64,000 nucleotides of DNA from Elusimicrobiales bacterium. GTDB taxonomy: Bacteria; Elusimicrobiota; Elusimicrobia; Elusimicrobiales; UBA9959. Numbering within the stretch: position 1 is the first letter of the stretch; every line of letters begins with the position of its first letter. The position numbers and the translations under genes were made by a program. This document shows positions 8,417 to 15,141 of the stretch, piece by piece. The stretch is taken from contig JAQTOU010000001.1 in the NCBI GenBank assembly GCA_028713125.1, forward strand, positions 142,273-206,272, written 5' to 3'. Under the pieces are notes generated by a model. That model made no database searches, was not told the DNA's origin, and saw nothing but the letters and a program-made list of their open reading frames with translations.

Positions 8417-8515
8417 TTTTCCCCCGCCGGCTAGGGCGGGCGCGCGGCCCCGGTCTTTAACTGCGGCCGCCAAAAATGTAGAATGAGAGGCAACATTTTA
8501 ACTGGAGGCTACATC

Positions 8516-8968
8516 ATGGCTATTGAAAAAACTCTCATTCTGGTAAAGCCGGACGGCATGAAGCGGAAACTGTCGGGCATAGTGGTGGACAGGCTGGACA
8601 ATGCCGGCTTCGATATGGTCGCTTCAAAGATCGTCTCTGTCTCCGAGGAGCTGGCGCGGGAGCATTACGCCCTTCTCAAGGATATGCCTTTTTTTCCAAA
8701 CCTGATCCAGTTCATCAAGGGCGATTTCCACGGCGTCTCCGACCGCAGGGTCCTGGCCATGGTTTACAAGGGCGAGAACGCGGTGAAAGGCATCCGCGCC
8801 GTGGTAGGCGCCACTAACCCGGAGCAGGCGGCTCCCGGGACCATCCGCGGCTCTTTCGGCCGGATCTGCCAGGGAAATTTCGAGAACGTAGTTCATGCTT
8901 CCGGCAATGTCGAGGAAGCGGACCGCGAGATCAAGATCTGGTTCAAGCCGGAAGAAGTCGTGGGCTGA
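8516..8968 (+). CDS. ndk: Nucleoside diphosphate kinase
   Basis: A 150-residue Ndk that moves gamma-phosphate between nucleoside triphosphates and diphosphates through a phosphohistidine. The start at 8516 (MAIEKTLILVKPDG) is chosen because GGAGG lies 7 bases upstream and the mature family begins here; an earlier in-frame ATG at 8483 lacks both. The KPD segment, the loop GATNPEQAAPGTIRGSFG and the active-site region ENVVHASGN with the catalytic His fit the family. It is monocistronic and convergent with the next gene, six bases away. A TAGAAT box at 8479-8484 is a weak promoter candidate. Confidence 0.95.
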   Translation: MAIEKTLILVKPDGMKRKLSGIVVDRLDNAGFDMVASKIVSVSEELAREHYALLKDMPFFPNLIQFIKGDFHGVSDRRVLAMVYKGENAVKGIRAVVGATNPEQAAPGTIRGSFGRICQGNFENVVHASGNVEEADREIKIWFKPEEVVG

Positions 8969-8974
8969 AGCCGC

Positions 8975-9652
8975 TCAGCGCTTAAGAGCGCCTTTTTCGA
9001 TAAGCACCTGGTACCGGTAGCCCGAGCCGAAGTCTTTGTCTTTGGCTACCGTGCCGCGCGCCGTCACCGTCTCTCCGGGCTTGGCAATCTCGGAAGTTGT
9101 AATTATCAGATCGTGGGTTCCGGCCTTGGGATCGCCTGAGCCGTCCTGCAGGTGTACCCAGTTGCGGTCCATTATCCCTTCCGATACCTTTATCACCTTT
9201 CCCCTCACCGAGACCTGTTTGCCGTCCAGTTCTTTGCGCTTGGCGAAAACTTCGGCGACGGTATAAGCGTCCTTGCCTTCGGCTTTGGCAATTTTTACTG
9301 AGAGCTGGCTGGTAGCGGGCGCCCCGTGCTGGACGGCAACCTTCCCCGCCTTTCCGCCGTGTCCCGCGCTCGCGGGACCTTCCGAGAAGATCAGGGTCTT
9401 GAAAGTGCGGTTCAGGGTCTTGCTGTGGAAATCAGTCATCACCATGCCCTTGGCGAAGGAGACGTCGGTGCCTACTTTTACCGCCTGCTGGGGCACGGCC
9501 ACCCAGGTGGAATCTTTCCCCTCCTGGACCCTTACATAAGTGTACCCGCCGGAATCCATGGTTTCGGCGGCTTTTCCCGCCACTACGTCCTGCGCCCGCG
9601 CCGCTGAAGCGCAAAGCAGGGAAAGTCCGGCTGCGAATAAAAATCGGTTCAT
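8975..9652 (-). CDS. Periplasmic NrfJ-like/OB-fold protein
   Basis: A 225-residue exported protein. The start at 9652 is set by AAGGAGG 5 bases upstream and a following signal peptide (MNRFLFAAGLSLLCASAARA). The N-terminal part (KAAETMDSGGYTYVRVQEG, TWVAVPQ) resembles the NrfJ-type domain found beside multiheme cytochromes. The C-terminal half (RKELDGKQVSVRGKVIKVSEGIMDRNWVHLQDGSG to the end) looks like an OB-fold of the type loosely annotated 'nucleotide-binding' but probably not binding nucleic acid here. It ends the redox cluster, 70 bp after the receiver/GcvH-like gene. A role in cytochrome assembly or electron transfer is inferred from context. Confidence 0.7.
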   Translation of the reverse strand: MNRFLFAAGLSLLCASAARAQDVVAGKAAETMDSGGYTYVRVQEGKDSTWVAVPQQAVKVGTDVSFAKGMVMTDFHSKTLNRTFKTLIFSEGPASAGHGGKAGKVAVQHGAPATSQLSVKIAKAEGKDAYTVAEVFAKRKELDGKQVSVRGKVIKVSEGIMDRNWVHLQDGSGDPKAGTHDLIITTSEIAKPGETVTARGTVAKDKDFGSGYRYQVLIEKGALKR

Positions 9653-9722
9653 AAGTTCCTCCTTGGAGCTGCCGCTGAAGTGTAATTCTACCCCTCTATA
9701 ATACAAAAAATCAGCGCGGCGA

Positions 9723-10886
9723 TTATTTGCGGAAGAACTCCTTCACCATGTTCTCCCAATTCGCGTCGTCGAGGTGCTCCAGCTCCCCCGCGTAGACCGC
9801 GCCGTCGAGGCGGGCTTTCACCGCGCCGCTCCCGGCCAGCCGCAGCATGGCCGCCCGGAACTTCTCCAGGTCTTCCTGGAACAGAGCCACCGCGGATTTG
9901 CCGATCTTGAGCGCGGGAACTTCCGCGTCCAGATTGTCGCCCTCTATGACGCAGACCCAGTTTGCGTGGTAAGGAGTGAGTGCCAGCGCCCCGCAATCCT
10001 CGCCCAGCGCCTGGTTGATCTTTACGACTTTGCCGCTGATCGGAGCCTGGAACTGCGCGCTGCGGTTCTTCTGGCGGATATTGAACAGAGGCTGCCCGGC
10101 CTTTACCGTCATCCCTACGTTGGGAAACTCTATCTTGTCCACGGGGCCGATCAGCTTCCTGGCGAAATCGTCGAGGCCGACTTTTACCATCCCGTCCTGG
10201 GCGAGGCTGGCCCAGCAATGACCCTGGGAGAGGAAAACGCCGCCGGGGATGCTGAATTCCCCCGCCCGCGTGTCCTCGGCCGGCTGGGAATGGGTGACGC
10301 GGACCTGCGGCTTGAGCTGCCTGGCTATATTGTCATTGCGCTTGAACATGGCTTTCTTCACGAAAGCGAGCAACTCCTCTTCGGTAAAGGGTTTTTCCAC
10401 GTAATCCATCGCGCCGTATTTCATGCACTCCACCGCAGTCTCAACCGCGGCGTGCCCGGTGATTATGACCACGTCGATGTCGGGCCTCATGTGCTTTACC
10501 GACTTGACAACTTCCACGCCGTCCATCGCCGGCATTTTCAGGTCCGTGAAGACGAAATCGTAATGGTGCGTCTGGATAAGCCCCAGCGCTTCCTGCCCCG
10601 TCTGCACGGTGTCCACGCTGTAGCCGTCCATCACGAGGATCTTCCTGAAGCTGTCGAGTATGACCTGCTCGTCGTCGACGCAGAGTATCCTGGCCGCGCA
10701 GTCCTTGACCTCGGCGCGCGTAAGCGTTTTGGCTTCGCGGGTGAAATCCATCTGGAGGCTTTCGGAGAGCGCCGCCTCGCGCTCGCGCCGCTGCCTCTTG
10801 CGGGCGGCCTTTTCGAGAACCGCGCGCACCGCGATATCAGCCAGTATGAAAAGGGTGACAGAGAGCAGCACTATCAGAATAGCCAT
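9723..10886 (-). CDS. Membrane-anchored receiver protein with GcvH-like output domain
   Basis: This 387-residue protein has an unusual architecture. One N-terminal membrane helix (residues 1-25) is followed by a basic linker and a CheY-like receiver domain (about 65-185; acidic pair in CVDDE, phospho-acceptor Asp in VFTDLKMP, TGH, KPF). A C-terminal GcvH-like beta-barrel domain follows (about 210-345; GGVFLSQGHCWASLAQDGMV, FPNVGMTVKAGQPLF, APISGKVVKIN). There is no DNA-binding domain or enzymatic output. Aligned on the APISG motif, the site of the lipoyl-lysine in true GcvH is Asn, with a Lys one position earlier. It follows the 13-heme cytochrome by 36 bp. The protein could dock phospho-dependently on the quinone/cytochrome complex; that is inference. 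Confidence 0.8.
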   Translation of the reverse strand: MAILIVLLSVTLFILADIAVRAVLEKAARKRQRREREAALSESLQMDFTREAKTLTRAEVKDCAARILCVDDEQVILDSFRKILVMDGYSVDTVQTGQEALGLIQTHHYDFVFTDLKMPAMDGVEVVKSVKHMRPDIDVVIITGHAAVETAVECMKYGAMDYVEKPFTEEELLAFVKKAMFKRNDNIARQLKPQVRVTHSQPAEDTRAGEFSIPGGVFLSQGHCWASLAQDGMVKVGLDDFARKLIGPVDKIEFPNVGMTVKAGQPLFNIRQKNRSAQFQAPISGKVVKINQALGEDCGALALTPYHANWVCVIEGDNLDAEVPALKIGKSAVALFQEDLEKFRAAMLRLAGSGAVKARLDGAVYAGELEHLDDANWENMVKEFFRK

Positions 10887-10922
10887 ATGATATCTCCTTA
10901 AGTATTCAGGGAATCCGCTTCC

Positions 10923-12011
10923 CTATCCTTTGCCTACTATATGCCCCGGCTTATCCTTCGGGTATGACTTGTCGTGGCAGGCGGAGCAAGCCGGGGGAGC
11001 CAGAAATTCCTTATCGCCGTGACACGAATCGCAACCGAGCCCCGAGTGTGTTTCATCGAGCGCGAGGCCTGTTTTTTTATGTTCGAATTTTCCCTGCCAG
11101 TCTTTGTGGCATGACTGGCAGTCCGTGTTCAGTTTAGCAAACTTTCCGCCGGTATGGCAGCGCTGGCAGGCCAGGGCGTTATGGAAGCGGTTAAGGCGCC
11201 AGCCAGCGCTCTTCTCATGATTGAAGGTATCCATCGGTTTGCCGGAGTGGCAGGACGCGCAGTTATCCTTTGCGTGGCAGGAGAAGCAGGCCATGTGAGA
11301 GGCCTTCATCGGGTCGGAGTCCTTGACCGCGGCGCGCGGCGGGGCGCCGTTCATCCCCGAATCGTGGCAGCTGGAGCAGGTCTGGTCCTGGTGGCACCGC
11401 GCGCATTTCAGCCCGAAGCTCTTGACGTGGTCTGCATGCGTGAAAGTAACGATGCTGCCGCGGTTGTAGGCGGTCCTGAACGCTATTTTTTTCGGGAGAT
11501 CCGGATTGGGTATGTTCTTTTTGCCGTGGCAGGTGGAGCACTCGGCGGTGTGTCCCCACTCCTTGTGGCAGCCCACGCAAAGTTGGTGAAGCGCCCCTTT
11601 CAGGTCCGGGCTGGCCAGGTCGCTCCTCGCGCGGGTCGCGGAATGGCAGTTCCCGCACTTCTGTATCTCCCCCCCATGGTCATAATGGTGGCACTGGTAG
11701 CAGCCCCCGCCCATCTCCCCCATTTCGGCGTGCGCCTTATGGGAGAACTTCACCTGGCCGTACGTACCTTTGCCGGTGCCCAGCGTGATGGTCTGCGGCG
11801 CCTGCTGGGTGGAGCGCGCCAGTTTGTTCATCACGCGCTGACACTGCAGAAGGGAGGGTTTCTCCTTCGTCGGCGAGCCGCTTATGTGGCATAAACGGCA
11901 GTCTACCTTGGAGGGGACCGGCTCCGCGGGTATCTCGGTCTGCGCGAAAGCGCGGGTCGAGGCCGCCAGGCAGATCAATAAGGCGTAGATTGCTTTCATG
12001 GTTTTAGCCAC
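10923..12011 (-). CDS. Periplasmic 13-heme c-type cytochrome
   Basis: The protein has a signal peptide (AIYALLICLAASTRAFA) and 13 CxxCH motifs: CRLCH, CYQCH, CGNCH, CVGCH, CSTCH, CARCH, CSSCH, CFSCH, CASCH, CQRCH, CQSCH, CDSCH and CSACH. Extra His residues could serve as distal ligands. The start is either GTG at 12011, overlapping the preceding gene by 8 bases, or ATG at 11999; neither has a clear Shine-Dalgarno. As the cytochrome of a HybA-HybB-type unit it should accept electrons from the quinol pool through the Tat ferredoxin and pass them onward in the periplasm. No outer-membrane porin or lipoprotein cytochrome lies nearby, so the final acceptor is unknown. Cytochrome maturation genes are not in the window. 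Confidence 0.92.
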   Translation of the reverse strand: MAKTMKAIYALLICLAASTRAFAQTEIPAEPVPSKVDCRLCHISGSPTKEKPSLLQCQRVMNKLARSTQQAPQTITLGTGKGTYGQVKFSHKAHAEMGEMGGGCYQCHHYDHGGEIQKCGNCHSATRARSDLASPDLKGALHQLCVGCHKEWGHTAECSTCHGKKNIPNPDLPKKIAFRTAYNRGSIVTFTHADHVKSFGLKCARCHQDQTCSSCHDSGMNGAPPRAAVKDSDPMKASHMACFSCHAKDNCASCHSGKPMDTFNHEKSAGWRLNRFHNALACQRCHTGGKFAKLNTDCQSCHKDWQGKFEHKKTGLALDETHSGLGCDSCHGDKEFLAPPACSACHDKSYPKDKPGHIVGKG

Positions 12012-13245
12012 GGATGGTGTACCTCGCCCTGGGGGAAAGAGACCTGTCCGGGAGGCTGATCACCGGGAAAATTATGACCAGCGCCCTGTAGATGAGGACG
12101 AGGATGCAGATGAAGCCCACCGTCACCGAGATCTCGCCTATCGACGGGAAGTAGGACCCGAACGAATAGGGCGGGGTGTAGGCAACAAGGAAAGTGTTAA
12201 CGCGGTTCATGGCCACGCCCAGCACGGTCAGCGCGGCCGCGACGAACAGCAGGGGCGGCGATTTGACCGCCTCGCGGGAGAGGAAGATCCGCAGCGGGAT
12301 CACTACGCCGATCAGAAGCTCGAGGATGAACATCACGCTGGCCGTATTAAGCACGGTCAGGTAGACGAAGGTCTTGCGGATGAACATGTCACCGATCTTG
12401 AAAGCGAGATAGATCCCCAGCAGCGGAGCGGTCATGGTTCCCAGTTTCGAGAGGATATGCATTTCCAGCTTCAGGCCGAAGGAGCGGGCCGCCAGCATCG
12501 ATTCAAAGATCACCATCGGGAACCCTACCGAGATGGCCGACAGCAGGAAGAGGAGAGGCAGGACTGGCGTCTGCCACAGCGGGTGCATCTTCGGCCCGGC
12601 GATAACCATCAGCGTGCCGAGCGAGGACTGGTGCAGCGTCGAGAGCACGACGCCGGCGATTATAAAGATGAACATCGTCTTGGACAGCCCTCTCTCCAGC
12701 GCCCGCAGCAAGCGGTCGACGAGGCCCTTCAGGCCGGAGAGGAGCCCCGGGAGGTTAACGCGGCCGATGAACCGCTCCGTAACTACCGGGAGGAACTCTA
12801 TATAAAGGACGTTGACGTAGATAGTCACGCAGATGCCGACTTCAAAAAGCGCCGAGCTCCCGTTCCAGAAAACGAGAGGATGCCAGATATAATACCATCG
12901 GCCGATATCGATCATCACGCCGAGGGCGACGAAAGTGTAGCCCAGCATCGCGGTCAGCAGCGCGGGCCTTACCACGGCGTGGTATTCCTCGCGGTTCATC
13001 ACGTGGCCGAGCGCCGCGGTCACGAAGCCGCCGGCGGCCAGCGCCACGCCGCTGGCCACGTCGATCCCGATCCAGACGCCCCAGGGATACTGGTTGTTCA
13101 GGTTGGTTACGGCGCCGATGCCGGAGAAAAGCCGGATGGCCAGGAAGACGAGCCCGTTAAGGGCGAGCAGGAGCAGGACCGTCACGCCGGGGGTCAGGAA
13201 AGGCTTGTCGATCGGCGTCGGCTTCATGTAATGGTCCGCGCTCAT
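12004..13245 (-). CDS. HybB/NrfD-family membrane quinone-interacting subunit
   Basis: A 413-residue polytopic membrane protein with about ten hydrophobic helices. The opening (KPFLTPGVTVLLLLALNGLVFLAIRLFSGIGAVTNL, then NNQYPWGVWIGIDVASGVALAAGGF) is characteristic of HybB-type NrfD/PsrC proteins, which carry no heme and exchange electrons between quinones and a partner ferredoxin subunit. It overlaps the HybA-like gene by 4 bases and the cytochrome gene by 8, so these three form one translationally linked block. No hydrogenase or molybdopterin catalytic subunit lies in this cluster. The unit therefore looks like a quinol:cytochrome c module and not Hyd-2. The direction of electron flow is not fixed by the sequence. 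Confidence 0.88.
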   Translation of the reverse strand: MSADHYMKPTPIDKPFLTPGVTVLLLLALNGLVFLAIRLFSGIGAVTNLNNQYPWGVWIGIDVASGVALAAGGFVTAALGHVMNREEYHAVVRPALLTAMLGYTFVALGVMIDIGRWYYIWHPLVFWNGSSALFEVGICVTIYVNVLYIEFLPVVTERFIGRVNLPGLLSGLKGLVDRLLRALERGLSKTMFIFIIAGVVLSTLHQSSLGTLMVIAGPKMHPLWQTPVLPLLFLLSAISVGFPMVIFESMLAARSFGLKLEMHILSKLGTMTAPLLGIYLAFKIGDMFIRKTFVYLTVLNTASVMFILELLIGVVIPLRIFLSREAVKSPPLLFVAAALTVLGVAMNRVNTFLVAYTPPYSFGSYFPSIGEISVTVGFICILVLIYRALVIIFPVISLPDRSLSPRARYTIRG

Positions 13246-14165
13246 TTCGGCCCCCCCTCGTCCGAATTATTCTTGGAGACCCACATCAGCAGGCCCAGCA
13301 GTCCGTACAGCGCCACCGGCGGCACGAAGTAGGCGAAGATGCCGTGCTGGATGCTTTCGGAAACGCCCGGAGCCGGATTTTTGCCCAGCTTAGGGAACTG
13401 CAGGTCCGCGAAATCCCGGCCGGCCAGGTAGAGCCACGAAGTCCCGCCGACCTCGTATTCCCCGTACACATAATTCACGTAGCGCTGCGGGTAGCGCTTT
13501 ACCCGGTTGCGGGCGATGCGCACCAGCTCCTCGCGGGGGCCGTAGGTCAGCGCCTCGGCGGGGCAGGATTCGACGCAGGCCGGCAGCTTGCCGTCCTTGC
13601 GGCGCCCGGAGCAAAAGTCGCACTTCCTGATCTCGGGCTGGAGGGCCTGGTAGTATTCAAAAGCGGGGATCTGGAAAGGGCAGGCCACTATGCAGTAGCG
13701 GCAGCCGATGCATTTGCCGGTATCCCAGATGACGGAGCCGCTTTCCTCTTTTGAGAGAGCGCCTACGATGCAGGCCGAGACACAGGCGGGATGGTCACAG
13801 TGCATGCACTGGACTTTTACCGTATAAGGGGCTTTCGGGTCTTTAGGGTTCGGGTAGCTGTTAACTACCGTAAGCGCTTTATCGTCCGGGCGGCGCATTT
13901 TCTCGAAGACGGAGGCGTCCTCATAGGTTTCAAGGGGCGGGGTCGGGAGGCCATGAGACGTCTTGCAGCCCCACTCGCAGTTCCGGCAGCCTATGCAGAC
14001 GGTGGTATCTACGAGAACCCCCATCCTGTCCGGAGAGAGTATGTTCTCAGGTTTCGCCTGCGCCAGGGCAGGCAGGGAGGTAAGGCCCGCTGCGATGCCA
14101 ACAGTATTCTTGATGAAGGCCCTGCGGGTAAGTCCTTTCTCTTTATCACCTGAAGAGGAATTCAT
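13242..14165 (-). CDS. HybA-like Tat-exported [4Fe-4S] ferredoxin subunit
   Basis: A 307-residue protein with a twin-arginine signal (LTRRAFIKNTVGIAAG, residues about 13-30). Several [4Fe-4S] ligand sets follow: CIGCRNCEWGC, CMHCDHPACVSAC, CIGCRYCIVACP and CDFCSGR with downstream Cys. A C-terminal membrane anchor covers about 279-300 (FVPPVALYGLLGLLMWVS). This is the HybA layout: an extracytoplasmic four-cluster wire with a C-terminal helix that binds the NrfD-type partner encoded next. It starts the hybA-hybB-cytochrome block. The 175 bp upstream contain no convincing promoter, only a TATGAT box near 14189-14194. The hydrogenase subunits in this window (20-23 kb) are a cytoplasmic Mvh type and are unlikely partners. 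Confidence 0.9.
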   Translation of the reverse strand: MNSSSGDKEKGLTRRAFIKNTVGIAAGLTSLPALAQAKPENILSPDRMGVLVDTTVCIGCRNCEWGCKTSHGLPTPPLETYEDASVFEKMRRPDDKALTVVNSYPNPKDPKAPYTVKVQCMHCDHPACVSACIVGALSKEESGSVIWDTGKCIGCRYCIVACPFQIPAFEYYQALQPEIRKCDFCSGRRKDGKLPACVESCPAEALTYGPREELVRIARNRVKRYPQRYVNYVYGEYEVGGTSWLYLAGRDFADLQFPKLGKNPAPGVSESIQHGIFAYFVPPVALYGLLGLLMWVSKNNSDEGGPK

Positions 14166-14340
14166 AAGCGTTCACACAGAGGCGTAATCATATTGCTATT
14201 CCGCGCTTATCCTTAACATCAATAAGATTACTAAAATCCGGTGAGGCCTGACAGGCTGGCTGTTAATTGACTAGTTGATTTTAAATAAGTGCCGAAATGA
14301 CGTATATCAGAACCCGGCTCGGCGCTTTAAAAATGAACGG

Positions 14341-15141
14341 TCAGGGGGTGCCGCCGCCCGAAGCCGTAAGATGTCCCAGCTCAGCCTGGAGATTCGTCGG
14401 CAGCAGCCTGTAAAGCCAGCCTTCCAGGTACGGGTCCTTCACCGACAGGGCCGGGTCCGCGGCCGCGCGGGTATTTACCTCCGCGATCCTGCCGCTTATC
14501 GGGCACAGTACCGGGTGCCTGTCTCCAGCAGCAGAGATCGCGGCGGCGCAAGGAGCGCCCTGGAGCGTCTCTTCTCCGGGTTTCATAAGTTCTATGGTTT
14601 TAATAGGCTCTATAGCTTCCAGGAAGAGTCCTCCCGCCCCTACGACCACCGAACCTTCGCTCTCGACCTTCGCCCAGCTAAGGGAGCCCAGGCGGTAGTA
14701 GAGCGGCGGGCATGGCGCGCAGCTCGGCGGGAGCGCCCCTGGCGGGGCTGTCTCGCATTCCTGCTTAAGGCGGTCGCAGCTGATGGCCCGCCGCACCGCG
14801 GCAAGGAGTTCCTCGGCGGTAAAAGGCTTCGGGATAAAATCAATAGCACCGTGTGACAGGGAGATCACGGCGTTCTCGAGCGTGGCGTAGCCCGTGGCTA
14901 TAATTACCGGCGTGCGCACACCCATCCGCGCGGCCTCCGCCAGGAACTCCCCTCCCCCCACTCCCGGCATCATTAGATCGCAGATTATCAGGCGGTAGGA
15001 GGCGCTCTTAAGCCGGGACAGGCCCGCGGCCCCGCCTTCCTCTATGTCCACGGACAGGCCTTCCGCGGCGCAGACCTTCTGGACGGCCCGTGTGATAACG
15101 GGCTCGTCGTCAATTACCAGGATATCCATTTGTGCTTTCAT
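14341..15141 (-). CDS. Receiver protein with degenerate GcvH-like output domain (soluble)
   Basis: A 266-residue protein. Residues about 5-120 form a receiver domain with all key residues (VIDDEP, Asp in IICDLMMPG, ATGYA, PKPF). After a Cys/Pro-rich linker (about 132-147) a diverged GcvH-like domain follows (YYRLGSLSWAKVESEGSVVVGAGG, LCPISGRIAEVN, YLEGWLYRL). No Lys occupies the lipoylation position. Unlike the paralogue at 9723-10886 it has no membrane helix. Its start overlaps the kinase stop (ATGA), making it the presumed phosphorylation partner of that kinase. The absence of any DNA-binding or enzymatic domain implies output through protein contact. The whole domain pair is a paralogue of the distal cluster gene. 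Confidence 0.78.
   Translation of the reverse strand: MKAQMDILVIDDEPVITRAVQKVCAAEGLSVDIEEGGAAGLSRLKSASYRLIICDLMMPGVGGGEFLAEAARMGVRTPVIIATGYATLENAVISLSHGAIDFIPKPFTAEELLAAVRRAISCDRLKQECETAPPGALPPSCAPCPPLYYRLGSLSWAKVESEGSVVVGAGGLFLEAIEPIKTIELMKPGEETLQGAPCAAAISAAGDRHPVLCPISGRIAEVNTRAAADPALSVKDPYLEGWLYRLLPTNLQAELGHLTASGGGTP

Noticed and set aside
10923-14165. HybA/HybB genes as part of a Hyd-2-type uptake hydrogenase
   Set aside because: No hydrogenase subunits are in that cluster; the nearby large and small subunits are a cytoplasmic Mvh type in a separate operon, and a multiheme cytochrome takes the partner position.
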